DNA from: Trichosphaerium sp. ATCC 40318
Lineage: Eukaryota > Discosea > Flabellinia > Trichosidae
Length of the DNA: 64,000 bases
Reading direction: 5' to 3'
Assembly (NCBI GenBank): GCA_038496445.1
Contig: JALMLS010000531.1
Location: forward strand, 124,001-188,000
Shown: positions 44,651 through 60,800 of the stretch, piece by piece
Layout of the letters: each line of letters opens with the position of its first letter
Numbering within the stretch: position 1 is the first letter of the stretch
The notes under the pieces: model-generated
The model's database searches: none
What the model was told of the DNA's origin: nothing
What the model saw: the letters and a program-made list of their open reading frames with translations, nothing else
Made by a program: the position numbers and the translations under genes

Positions 44651-44932
44651 CAACAATTATTTCAACAGCCAGGTCGTGTTTGCAGTTACTTCATCCTGAT
44701 TGTTACGTTGGCTTACTCTCAACCATCCATTTGTTTTCTCATCCTTGCTGTGCAGCCAACGCTAAAATACCAATTTAGACAATATTTTTACATCCTAAGA
44801 GTTTACACAACTTCGTGTAGTTCGACGGTAAAAAGAAGTCCAGATTCAGTTTATTCTTCGCCAAAATACAGCACAGTGCTTTCATCACAGGAAGTGAGCG
44901 TAACAAACGCATACTGATTCAAATAAACAAAG

Positions 44933-46765
44933 ATGACGCTTAATCCATTCCAAACTTCTGAAAAGTACATCAATGTGCGCAAAAACATAGTTAGTGGCCA
45001 AAATAACGCATTCAAAGCCTTTTGATCCAGTTGAGCCAGTTTTAGCTTCAGGAGATACAAAAGTACCTGAAGACATACTAAATCTATCACCACTTCCTCT
45101 GGCCTTATAGTGAGTCTATTCGCACTCAAAAAACTGTTAATAGTATCTCAATAGCGAAGCACCTTCTCCAATGAAGGCTAAACAATTGCTATTGAAGACA
45201 ATGAGTCACATTGCAAAGCAACCAGGCGTCAAAGTAACAGCAAAATTTGAGGTAAAGAATTCATTGAACAAAATGTCACCGGACTTAGTGTTTTGCAATT
45301 GACGTTGATTCTCACGTGATTATTTAAGAACGCATTTGTCCCAGCAAAGTTAGAAGGTATATTTTTTGTTTGTATTACTACAGGGTACGTGATTATCATT
45401 GTAAAACGAGCACAACTGAGGTTAGATTTTCAGAAGAAGAAAACAAAGTCATTGAGTCTGTTAAATTTAATTTTTCTAAAAATCGAGTAAAGTGGATTAC
45501 TGTGATCGTATCAGAAGATACGTACCAAAACCTGGAGGGTATAAATCGACTCCCTTTAATAATATGTGGCGCGACGTTGTATCGTACAAAGGGAATTCAT
45601 ATATTTGATGTCTTCGAGGTGACATGAAAATAAGAAAGGTCACATTAAACTGAAAACGTTTTAGGAGCTTCCAGGCGCAGCTAAACTTTGTGAAGTTATG
45701 GCCTATATGAGTGAATGGGAATCACTTGTTGTATCACATACAGTACCTATAAATTGGACAGCAAAGCCTTATAGACATCATATGTCTCATAAATGGCCAA
45801 GGAGATTGTTTGATTTGTTTCTAACTTGGGATATATTTTATGGAGAAGATCTTATTCAGTTCAAGTATCTGAACGCAATACTCACACATAAGTATTCTGA
45901 GAAAGTAAAAAATATCACGTGCGATATTCTATCGACAATACCACCTGGTAGGCATTACAAAACTTTCATTGTTTGTACTTGCTCAAAGAATAAGTTTTGA
46001 CTTTTGTTTGCTTAGAAGTTATGCACCACATTCTCTATTATTTGGATCATATTTCAACAAAGTGTTTATTAACAAGTGCGTTATAGCCACTACTTGTATT
46101 TTAAATATTTTTATTAACAAGGTTTAGGTAGCAGAAAAGTTCAAGCGCTTGTACAACCTAATATTCGCAACATTTGTCCAATATCAGACAAAAGTTTGGA
46201 AAAACTGAAAAATATAAGAAATATCCACTCACTGGACATACGTCGACTTTTAACAGGTAATGGTGATATTAACGTCCTATTATCATTACTAGAAAAATCA
46301 GTATCAACAGAGACTATCATATCATTTGACAACCAAGAAAATGGACGCAGCTTCAAACCCTTATCACTACCAAAAACAACAAAACTATTGACAAAAAAGT
46401 GCATGTTTAGTACAATATCAGCTGATAAACAACGTTCGAAGGGAGTATTCAGAAAGTTTGATAAACAATCTAAACTATTCGTTAGTGAGGGTAATGGCTC
46501 TGGTACACTTATATTGGGTTCAAGACAAGTGTTGGAACCATTGACACTTTTTATTATTATTCTTGCTGAAAATCCTAAACTGAGACTCTTCGAAGCACCC
46601 TCTGATTTACCTTTACTATTTAGTCGTATTGCAAGTGACGTAGGTTGTCACTTATTCCTTACTGATCATAAAAAAGTTTCCTATTCCTTTTACCCTTTTT
46701 ACACCTTCTCGTCTCTTTTGAGCCCGTGTTGTTTCTGCATGTTATTTTCTGGTACGAAACGTTAA
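44933..46765 (+). CDS. Multi-exon hypothetical protein
   Basis: ATG 44933 (MTLNPFQTSEKYIN); about seven exons joined in phase; stop 46763-46765. Segments in order: PFDPVEPVLASGDTK, then a basic helix (PMKAKQLLLKTMSHIAK), AFVPAKLEEEENKVIESVKF, KWITVIVSEDTYQNL, GIHIFDVFE, an aromatic region (VPINWTAKPYRHHMSHKW, LFDLFLTWDIFYGEDL), ICPISDKSLEKLKNIR, and a long last exon with KKCMFSTISADKQRS and a Phe/Ser/Cys-rich tail. No domain recognised. Exon joins are supported by phase only; the last exon may contain one more intron that would remove the odd hydrophobic tail. Confidence 0.5.
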
Positions 46766-47494
46766 GTTTTGTGCCTCCATATCGCTGCCACATATTAATA
46801 ATGTTGTACATACAGCCATGAAACGTTGAACAAAATAGAAATGATATGTTCAAACATTTTCTTACTCACAATTTAAATTAATGTTTTGGTCCTACGTGCG
46901 GCACTTTTATCGAATTTGTACCTAGTTGATGGCCAAACTATCCAATAACTCTGTTTATCACTTTACTATGTGCCGTTTTGATCTACTGTAAGCGCTGTTA
47001 CCAAACACGTGAGCGATCTTTTACTTCAGTAAGCAGGTAATACGATAATCTGTAAATGCGTTGGCTATAAAATGAAAATACCTTATTTAATCACAGGATA
47101 TTTTATCTTACTGAAATCTCAACGTAGGATAATTCAATACAAATACAAATGGCACCAGATTATTTTTCTCGCAAATATGGCAACCGGAGCAATTCAAGCG
47201 CCTTGCCTTCTACGTAAACTATATACATGTCCAGCACGATTTACAGGTACACTAGCGTAATTACATCATTTCCAACCCAAATAGGGGTAAAACTATTCCG
47301 TTAACGTAAAACCGCGTTTAAGGATGCACAAAAATTGCGTCAAAACCATTTTCAAAGACATTGACACTCTATTACGTTAATTGTGTTTTTTTTTTTGCGG
47401 GTTTTCCAACCTTGCTTAAATGAAAACTTATTTTGCAGAAAAACAATCTACAACGTTTCTCAGCTATCGTTGAAACGTATAATGAAGTAAAACC
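46766..47494. other. intergenic spacer
   Basis: 730 bp, AT-rich. A 62-codon frame at 47072-47260 (MKIPYLITGYFILL) has no support beyond being open. CACGTG at 47006-47011. No RNA gene recognised. Confidence 0.4.
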
Positions 47495-49819
<2,325 letters not shown>

Positions 49820-50215
49820 GTCCAGTTTTTAGTTGAGCAAAAAGTAGAAAATGGGTAAAAAGACGCTGGCTACAAGCTCTTGTTTCTGTTTGAAAACAAA
49901 AACCAGAAATAAGTTGTACTTTAAATGAGTTGTAACAAGTAAAATATTGTTGTATGTTACTCAGGCTTAGATTTGAATTTCTTCCTTTAGTACACTGTCA
50001 GTACGTAAAGTGGTAGATTGGTTAGGCTACCTTCACACGTGGGAAGATCCCGAAGCTTGTTAACTCCAATTGCCTTATATTGATTCTTTTAGAGTAGTAA
50101 TGCAGTTTTATTGTATTCTACGAACGTTTCAAGGGAGTTTTGCCAAAATAAAGCTTAATGGCGTTAAGTTATACGCGTATTCAAAGCGTTTTTTTTTTGT
50201 TCATCTGTACACAGC
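49820..50215. other. intergenic spacer
   Basis: Presumed promoter of SF3A2. An open frame leads into the gene but has no support. CACGTG at 50036-50041. Confidence 0.45.
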
Positions 50216-51539
50216 ATGGCAGGTTGGAGGTAAGAGTAGCACTACCATCAAATAAGCTAAAAAACGGTAGGGATCATGGAAGTAAGCCAAGAAGCGGCGG
50301 TATGGCATCCGCTAGCGTTGCAAACGTCGATAGACGCGAAAGGCTGCGCCAACTCGCTTTGGAAACAATAGATCTATCCAAGGTAACATTAAATATCATA
50401 TTCAGCCTCTAAATATGCTTTAGGATCCATATTTTATGCGTAATCACTTAGGTTCATACGAGTGCAAATTATGCCTTACGCTTCACAGTAACGAAGCCAA
50501 TTACCTCGCTCATACACAAGGTAACAAACAAATCAAAAACAATTTATTTATTTGGCCACCAAGTATTTTAACTACCAACGTCTTGTATGGACCTTATTCT
50601 AACTGCGAAATAAAGGTAGACGCCATCAGCAAAATTTGGCAAGACGAGCTGCCCGCGAAAAGCAATTAATGTCTGGCACGCCGTCTCAGACACTGATGGC
50701 AACACCAGCCGTTCCCATAGCTGTTAAAAAGCCGGCAGCGCCGATAATACCCATACGGCGTAAAACGGTCAAAATTGGGATACCAGGTACGCCTTTCAAC
50801 GCATTGACAAGCGTTTAATACATTTTAAACGATTTCACTTCAAAAGTCATCAATGACAAGTTCTACATTTCTCTTAAATGATTTGTCAACAACTCCTCAC
50901 TCTCTGCTAAGGTTATACTGTTTTAAAAAAGAAAGATCCAGAAACAGGTCAAAAAAATCTTCTTTTTACAATTAGTTACCCAGAGATTGCTGATGGACAC
51001 CAACCTCGACACAGGTTTATGGGTGCATATGAACAACGTGTTGAAGCTCCAGATAAAAATTATTTGTACTTGTTATTCGCTGCTGAGCCTTACGAGACTA
51101 TTGCATTTAAAATACCTGCTGGTGTACGTATAACTCTGTACTTTTAATCAGCAAAGAAGATAGAGTAAAACTCTATTCTGAAGCAAACTCGATAGCGAAC
51201 TCCGCGTTTACTTTTTTTTTTGAAATTTTGGTTTATTTCACAATACTGACAAGCTATTGAATTTAGGATATTGAAAGAAGTGTTGATCCAAACAAAAAGG
51301 GTAGACTGTGGACTGAGTGGAACAAGGACACAAAAACGTTTACGGTACGACAATAAATAATAAACGAGAAAATTGATAAAGAAAATTTTTTTCTGGATTT
51401 ACTATTTGTATTTACAATATCTTACGCCATTGTGTAGTTGCAACTGTACTTTAAACTCCCTAAACAAGAGAAAGACATTCCTCAAAAGAAGGTTGATTCA
51501 ACAACTATCTCTAACCCTCTTAACCCAATGTACAACTGA
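50216..51539 (+). CDS. SF3A2: Splicing factor 3A subunit 2 (SF3A2/Prp11)
   Basis: ATG 50216 with a 14-nt first exon, then introns 50230-50270 and about five more; stop 51537-51539. The spliced protein matches SF3A2 closely: DHGSKPRSGGMAS, RRERLRQLALETIDLSK, DPYFMRNHLGSYECKLCLTL, then the U1-type C2H2 zinc finger continuing NEANYLAHTQG-RRHQQNLARR. Next come KTVKIGIPG, the conserved SYPEIADGHQPRHRFMGAYE, YLYLLFAAEPYETIAFKIP, RLWTEWNKDTKTFT and LQLYFKL. The Pro-rich C-terminal repeats of the animal protein are absent; this form ends NPLNPMYN. SF3A2 is part of the 17S U2 snRNP and acts in branch-site recognition, so it takes part in splicing the many introns seen here. Confidence 0.95.
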
Positions 51540-51855
51540 GAAGTGTACCCAAAAAAATACAATTAATTAATGGTGAAAAAAAGCACAACGTAGTCTAATC
51601 TTCTTTTTGCTTGGTTTTTCCCTTCCAAAATCCGGCTGTAAACAAAATGAGATTTTCTGCTTACGTACTATTCTTTAAGCACTGTTCTACTCCGAATACT
51701 AAGGGTATTATTATTAGCTTCTTCTCTAAGTGATCGAGAACTGACCCTTTGATTTTTTTGTCTATAAAAATCTTCTGGGTTGTGGAACATTTTTTCTTTT
51801 ATCAAGTTCAATTTACCGCACAATCTAAAGGTCAGATATCCCAACAGGCTGCGTG
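51540..51855. other. intergenic spacer
   Basis: No gene seen; promoter of the giant repeat gene expected here. Confidence 0.45.
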
Positions 51856-54800
51856 ATGCTTCTTCACAGCCTGGTGATCCTATTGGGACTGTTACAGCTA
51901 TTCAGTCACGTGCGGACGCAATCCTTGCCGCTCATTGATAACTTTCATGTTAATACACCCGCGCTTGAAGTTACAATGTCCCAACCACGTGCTGGCATCT
52001 CCACCGTCGATCCAACCATGGGATCTTCAATATTAGGCGGAGAGAGAGATATGCTTGCCCTTTATACAGACGTACGTATATTATTAATTTATACTGCTAA
52101 TTCAGCATTTGTGTTACCCACTTTGCTAAATGAATAATTTTGGTGTTTTTTTGACACTAGGATGTCTCTCATTATAAACTTTTGGGAGTATTATATTTTA
52201 ATACTACTTTGTTTTTTGATTGGCTAGTAGCAGTGATCGACCAAACGTTTTTTTGCTAAAATTAAGGCGATTTACAATATTAATCGTATTGGACAAGCGA
52301 AATGACGATCGCTTGTTTACTTTTGTTGTTATTGCTATTTTAGAAAAATATACGCTAGAAAGAGCCTTTTTCTTTGTCGTTTTCCATCGCACGTGGTCAT
52401 AAATTTCTATCACGTGATCTCTTTGGGGATTTTTTTTTGGTGTAATCGTCATGATCCATATTCGCATATTATAGAACACTTACATCGTATAAGGGTCCGT
52501 CAGGCTTGAGATGTGAAGTCACAGGAAATGCGGATCCTCCACCAGAGTTAATCGTTGAGGTTGGAAGCGACTCTACTGGTTCTTGTACTTTAACATATGA
52601 TGGCATGGACCTAGATCCAAGCGTAGACGCTGGATTAGCTTCTCCTGTAGATTTACTACAATTTGGAGCAGGTGAGAAAGCGCAACTAGAGCATGATGTT
52701 CAACTTAGAAGTTCTTTTATTTTTGCATTTTTTTTCTTCGTTCTGGAAATTTACCTTTTTAATTTAATCTTGCCCTTAGATTGCTGGTTTATCCGAATAT
52801 CAAGCGCGGATGTAGATGTTATGATATCTTGCGAAGCTGAGACGCCTAGCGGACAAGTAGCGACTAGTTCTATACAAACGATGATGCGTATTTTTCAGCC
52901 TGGCGTAGATATTTGTATGCCATTTGCAGAGTCTCTTGATGTATACAGAGATACAAGTATTATTAGATGTACATTTCAAAGCGCTGGAGATGTAGCTCTT
53001 GATGCTACATTTAAATATATATGTGTAGCATCTCCTATATTATCCACAACGGCATGGGAGCCTTTAATTGATGTTCCGCCAAGCGGTGTTTCGATAGGTA
53101 TTTGCTTGGGAATTTTTCTTTATTCTCCCTTTTTTTCCCCTTTTTATTTTTACGGTATGTGGACTGCTTTTGTTAACTTTTCTTCCTTTGTATCTTTTAG
53201 GCGATACTGTGAAAGTCAATTATACTTTTGGCAATTTTGCTACTCTACCAGCGAGAACAATTACTGCAACAGCTTCAATACCAATTGATAGATCTATTGG
53301 ACGAATTATGCAAGCTAGTGTTATGATAATGCCGACGACTCAAGTACAACCTTTTTTTAAAAAAACACGTGCGATTGGATGTTAACAAAACCCCTCTAGA
53401 CCATACCTTTTAGAGTCGATGTCAACCAAATGGACGGAACTGATACGCTTGTTATTGGTCCTGTTGATCTAGGACCTGATGAATTCATTACAGCGATGTT
53501 TGGGGTTGACATTGTAGCTGAAGGAAATCTTGTCATCCAAGGTAGTGTTGATCATGGTAGAGGCATAAGTCAATCCGTGGATGCTGCATCAAGGTAAAGT
53601 ACCGTTTCCAGTTGTTGCCTATTTAAACTGTATCGCGCTTGATTAACAGCTTACGTTTTTTAACAGTCAAATGACGAACATCACAGAAGCTTGTCAACAA
53701 CCATCACCAACAATTATACCTATTGGGAATGTACGTATTACTTAACTTTTCTGAACTTCCTCGTGTATCCTTTCCTAAAGTTATTTAAAGCCGGTGCCTT
53801 CTACAATGCCACCAATGTTTACACCATCAACAATCGCTTCGCCAGCGACTATTAATACACCTTCTACCATAATTTCACCGAGGTAAGTTGAACCACAAGC
53901 GTACACTAGGATGTTTTCTAACTTTAACAACAGCACTACTATTACACCTTCGACTATCAGCGCACCAGCTACAGTTTTGACACCATCAACTATACAGACA
54001 CCGTCAACTGTAGTATCACCAGCAACAGTAGCAACACCTTCGACAATCAATGCACCATCAACAGTTATAACGCCAACTTCTGTTGTTACGCCTTCAACGA
54101 TTGTCACACCTGGCACAGTACAGACGCCTTCAACTATAAATTCGCCGGCAACTGTAATAACACCTTCAACGATCAATGCACCAGCGACAGTTGTGACGCC
54201 AACCACAATAAACGCACCAGCAACGATCATCACGCCAGCTACTGTAGTGACTCCGTCAACTATCAATACACCTAGTACTGTGCAGACACCATCAACAATA
54301 AGCTCTCCTTCAACAGTAGCTACACCTTCAACGGTACAGACACCATCAACAGTTGTCACACCTTCAACGATTATTGCACCAAGGTATGTTTTCTCACTTC
54401 GATTCTTTTTTTTTTAATACGTTGATTTAGCACTGTTCAGACGCCTTCAACTATTAATTCGCCTGCAACTGTTATAACACCATCAACGATTAATAGTCCA
54501 TCAACAGTACAGACACCAAGGTAAAAACGTGACCTATCACATGATTGATTGTATCAAGAAAAAAAAACTTACAGCCATTTTAGTACAATCCAAACACCGT
54601 CAACGATCATCACACCTGGAACAGTGGTGAGCCCATCGACTGTGAACGTACCTTCTACGATGCTTACACCATCGTCTGTGATGGTCCCTTCTACTTTGGC
54701 AACGCCTTCAACTTTTGCAACACCGTCTACGATAAACAATCCGTCGACTGTTATAACGCCTTCTACGGTTAACACACCAGCAACAGTGGTTACGCCATCG

Positions 54801-57800
54801 ACACTAAATACACCATCAACAGTTCAGACGCCAAGGTAAACAAACATCGAAGTATATCTTTTCTAAGCCTAGCATTAGTACGATACAAACACCGTCAACG
54901 ATCATCACGCCTGGAACAGTGGTGAGCCCGTCGACGGTGAATGTTCCTTCTACTGTGATTACGCCATCGTCTGTGGTTGTTCCATCAACAGTTGCAACCC
55001 CTTCAACAATCCAGACGCCATCTACGATTATCACACCTTCATCAGTTGTGAGTCCATCAACAGTTAATGTTCCTTCAACGATGCTCAACCCATCAACTGT
55101 GATGACACCTTCTACCTTGGCAACGCCTTCGACAATTCAGACACCGTCAACTGTGATAACACCGTCTTCGGTTGTGAGTCCAGCAACTGTTAATGTTCCT
55201 TCAACGATGATCACTCCGTCAACCGTGATGACGCCTTCCACTTTGGCCACGCCTTCTACGATACAAACGCCATCAACAGTGATTACACCATCAGCAGTAG
55301 TTAGTCCAGCGACGGTAAATGTACCTTCGACAATGGTTAATCCGTCAACTGTGGTGACTCCATCTACTTTGGCAACACCTTCAACCGTTATGGTTCCATC
55401 AACTTTGGCTACTCCTTCAACGATCCAGACGCCTGGAACAGTGATCACACCGAGTTCAGTGGTGAGTCCAGCTACAGTGAATGTACCTTCGACAATGATC
55501 ACACCTTCAACCGTTATGGTTCCATCAACTTTGGCTACTCCTTCAACGATCCAGACACCATCAACCTTGGCAACGCCTTCTACAATTCAGACACCATCAA
55601 CAGTGGTCACACCTTCTTCGGTAGTGAGTCCAGCAACAGTGAATGTTCCATCGACAATGGTTACACCGTCGACAGTGATGACACCTTCCACTTTGGCAAC
55701 GCCTTCGACAATACAGACACCGTCCACAGTGATCACACCTAGTGCTGTACAAACACCATCTACATTGAGTGTTCCATCAACAGTAGTTACACCTTCTGCA
55801 ATTCAGACACCTTCAACAATTGCAACACCATCCACTATCGCAACACCATCTACTGTTCAGACACCAAGGTACAAATAATTATTTATGTAACACATCGATT
55901 AACTTTATTGTAGTACAATACAAACTCCATCAACGATTATCACACCTTCGTCTGTTGTGAGTCCATCAACAGTGAATGTTCCATCGACGATGGTTAATCC
56001 TTCAACTGTGATGACTCCTTCAACCTTGGCGACGCCTTCGACAATACAGACACCATCTACGATCATAACACCGAGTGCTGTACAGACACCATCGACGTTG
56101 AGTGTTCCTTCGACTGTTGTCACACCTTCAGCGATACAGACACCATCAACTGTTGCGACACCATCCACTATTCAGACGCCATCTACAGTGCAGACGCCAA
56201 GGTAATTATAGAATGTTTTTATTTGTTTGTGTTAACTTGTTGCTAGTACTATACAAACACCGTCTACAACGATCACACCGTCTTCAGTTGTATCTCCAGC
56301 CACAGTGAATGTCCCATCGACAATGATCACGCCATCCACTGTAATGGTACCTTCAACGTTGGCAACTCCTTCAACGATACAGACACCATCAACAGTGATC
56401 ACGCCTTCTTCGGTAGCAAGTCCGGCAACCATTAATGTGCCATCGACAATGATCACACCTTCAACGGTGATGGTACCTTCGACTTTGGCAACCCCTTCAA
56501 CTATTCAGACGCCATCTACAGTTATCACGCCGTCTTCTGTTGTGAGCCCGGCAACTGTAAATGTTCCATCGACAATGGTCAATCCATCAACAGTTATGAC
56601 GCCCTCGACTTTGGCAACACCTTCGACCATTCAGACGCCATCGACAACTATCACGCCTGCATCTGTTGTTAGTCCTGCAACTGTAAACGTACCTTCGACT
56701 ATGATTACACCGTCTACAGTGATGACACCATCTACTTTGGCAGCACCGTCAACGATCCAGACACCTTCGACTGTGATAACGCCTTCTTCAGTTGTTAGTC
56801 CGGCAACTGTTAATGTTCCATCGACAATGCTGAATCCGTCAACTGTGATGACTCCTTCGACTTTGGCAACGCCTTCGACCATACAGACACCGTCCACAGT
56901 GATAACACCTGCATCAGTTGTTAGTCCTGCAACAGTGAATGTACCTTCGACAATGATCACGCCGTCGACTGTGATGACTCCTTCAACTTTGGCAACGCCC
57001 TCGACGATCCAAACACCGTCTACAATTATAACACCAACGGCAGTAGTGAGTCCTGCAACAGTGAACGTACCTTCGACAATGCTGAATCCATCAACTGTGA
57101 TTACTCCTTCCACTTTGGCAACACCTTCTACGATTCAAACGCCATCAACAACTATAACTCCAACGGCAGTTGTTAGTCCTGCAACAGTCAATGTTCCGTC
57201 GACAATGCTAACTCCTTCTGCTGTTGTTGTTCCTTCAACTGTTGCAACACCTTCGACAATACAGACGCCATCAACAGTGCAGACGCCAAGGTACCTTTTT
57301 TTTTTATAATTACAATAAACTAATGTCGAATGTAGTACAATCCAAACACCGTCAACTGTTGTCACACCATCGAGTGTTGTTAGTCCATCAACAGTGAATG
57401 TGCCTTCGACAATGATCACCCCTTCAACTGTGATGACTCCATCCACACTGGCTACGCCGTCAACGATTCAGACACCTTCTACGACAATAACACCAACAGC
57501 TGTTGTGAGTCCTGCAACAGTCAATGTTCCTTCTACGATGCTCACTCCTTCCGCTGTGGTTGTTCCGTCTACTGTTGCTACACCTTCAACAATCGCAACA
57601 CCGTCAACAATCGTTGCTCCATCAACAGTGGTGACTCCTTCGACGATCAATGCTCCTGCAACCGTCTTAACGCCATCCACTATTAGCACACCATCAACAG
57701 TGGTAACACCATCTACGATAAACACTCCGTCAACGTTGCAGACACCAAGGTAAATTCTCAGTATATCCTTTTCTTTTGATTATAGCTAACAATCTTGTCA

Positions 57801-60800
57801 GTACCATTCAGACACCGTCTACAACGATCACACCGAGTGCTGTACAGACACCATCGACATTGAGTGTTCCGTCAACTGTTGTCACACCTTCTGCGATACA
57901 GACTCCATCAACGATAGCAACACCTTCCACTATTCAGACGCCATCAACAGTGCAGACGCCAAGGTATTTATAGATGATACGATTTTATTTATTTGTATTA
58001 ACTTGTGGTAGTACCATTCAAACACCGTCGACAACGATCACACCTAGTGCTGTACAAACACCATCAACGTTGAATGTCCCTTCGACGGTTGTTACACCTT
58101 CTGCAATACAGACACCTTCAACTGTTGCAACACCTTCCACAATTGCAACACCATCGACAGTGCAGACGCCAAGGTACCATTTAAACAACAGTTTTATTAG
58201 TTTGATAAAACTAATGTGAATGTAGTACAATCCAAACTCCGTCAACTGTTATAACACCTGGAACTGTTGTTACACCTTCAACAGTGAATGTGCCTTCCAC
58301 GATGCTAAATCCATCATCTGTTGTTGTTCCTTCTACTATTGCTTCTCCAGCAACAATCGCAACACCGTCCACAATAAGTGCTCCTTCAACGATTATTACA
58401 CCCGCGACAATATCTGCACCAAGTACTTTGGTTACACCATCAACCATAAACACACCTTCAACGGTTCAAACACCAAGGTACCTATTTAAAATACATCGAT
58501 GTTTCGTTACTTACAATTTTTTTAGTACTATCCAAACGCCATCTACAACAATCACACCATCCACAGTAGTGTCTCCATCAACAGTTAATGTTCCGTCGAC
58601 TGTGATTACACCTTCTACCGTGATAGTTCCTTCAACTTTGGCAACACCGTCTACGATTCAGACACCTTCGACTGTTGTTACACCTTCGTCTGTAGTGTCG
58701 CCAGCAACAGTGAATGTACCTTCGACAATGGTCAATCCGTCAACTGTGGTGACTCCATCAACTTTGGCAACTCCTTCAACTATACAGACGCCTTCAACAG
58801 TGATAACACCGTCTTCGGTTGTGAGCCCTGCAACAGTTAATGTACCTTCGACAATGGTTACGCCGTCAACAGTTGTGACACCATCAACTTTGGCAACTCC
58901 ATCGACGATCCAGACACCTTCAACTGTGGCAACGCCATCCACGATACAAACACCATCAACAGTTATCACACCTTCTTCAGTTGTGAGTCCAGCGACCGTC
59001 AATGTTCCTTCCACGATGGTTAATCCTTCAACTGTGATGACTCCTTCTACCTTGGCGACGCCTTCGACCATACAGACACCGTCTACGATCATAACACCTA
59101 GTGCTGTACAGACACCATCGACACTGAATGTACCTTCAACAGTTGTTACACCTTCTGCGATACAAACACCATCTACCATTGCAACACCTTCCACTATTGC
59201 AACACCATCGACAGTACAGACGCCAAGGTACTTAACTAATGAGATTTTATATTGATTTTAACTTATTGTGGCTAGTACCATCCAAACACCGTCAACGACG
59301 ATCACACCATCTTCAGTTGTAACTCCATCAACAGTCAATGTACCATCGACTTTGATCACTCCATCGACTGTAATGGTACCTTCAACATTGGCAACACCTT
59401 CAACAATACAGACGCCTTCAACTGTGATCACGCCTTCTTCTGTTGCAAGTCCAGCTACTATTAATGTACCATCGACAATGATTACACCTTCAACTGTGAT
59501 GGTACCTTCGACTTTGGCAACCCCTTCAACAATTCAGACGCCATCTACAGTTATCACACCGTCTTCAGTTGTGAGTCCAGCGACTGTCAATGTTCCATCG
59601 ACGATGATCACACCGTCTACAGTGATGACACCATCTACTTTGGCAACACCGTCAACGATTCAGACACCTTCGACAGTGATCACGCCTTCATCAGTTGTGA
59701 GTCCAGCAACTGTAAATGTTCCGTCCACAATGCTGAATCCATCAACTGTAATGACACCTTCAACGTTGGCAACTCCTTCAACAATTCAGACACCATCAAC
59801 GATAATCACACCATCTTCAGTTGTAAGTCCTGCGACTGTAAATGTTCCTTCAACAATGGTCACTCCATCGACAGTGATGACACCCTCCACTTTGGCGACG
59901 CCTTCGACCATACAGACGCCATCTACAGTTATCACACCTTCTTCAGTTGTTAGTCCAGCAACGGTCAATGTGCCATCAACGATGCTTAATCCATCAACTG
60001 TGATGACTCCTTCAACCTTGGCGACGCCTTCGACAATACAGACACCGTCTACGATCATAACACCGAGTGCTGTACAGACACCATCGACATTGAGTGTTCC
60101 TTCGACTATTGTCACACCTTCTGCGATACAAACACCGTCGACCATTGCAACACCCTCTACTATTGCGACACCATCTACAATAGTATCACCATCATCTGTG
60201 CAGTCGCCAAGCACATTGCAGGTACCTTCGACAGTATTGATGCCATCTACTGTTATGACACCTTCCACCTTGGCAACACCATCAACAATACAGACACCAT
60301 CGACAGTGATCACACCTAGTGCTGTGCAAACGCCGTCTACGTTGAGTGTTCCTTCAACAGTAGTTACACCTTCTGCAATTCAGACACCTTCAACAATTGC
60401 AACACCTTCCACTATCGCAACACCATCTACTGTTCAGACACCAAGGTACACAAATAATTATTTATGTAACACATCGATTAACTTTATTGTAGTACAATAC
60501 AAACTCCATCGACGATTATCACACCTTCATCTGTTGTGAGTCCATCAACAGTGAATGTTCCTTCAACGATGGTTAATCCATCAACTGTGATGACTCCTTC
60601 AACCTTGGCGACACCTTCGACAATACAGACACCGTCTACGATCATAACACCGAGTGCTGTACAAACTCCATCTACGTTGAGTGTTCCTTCAACAGTAGTT
60701 ACACCTTCAGCGATACAAACACCATCAACGATAGCAACACCATCCACTATTGCGACGCCATCGACTATTGTGTCACCTTCAACTGTTCAAACTCCAAGCA

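Noticed and set aside
47072-47260. 62-codon hydrophobic frame upstream of the kinase
   Set aside because: No support beyond being open; random frames of this length are expected in AT-rich DNA.
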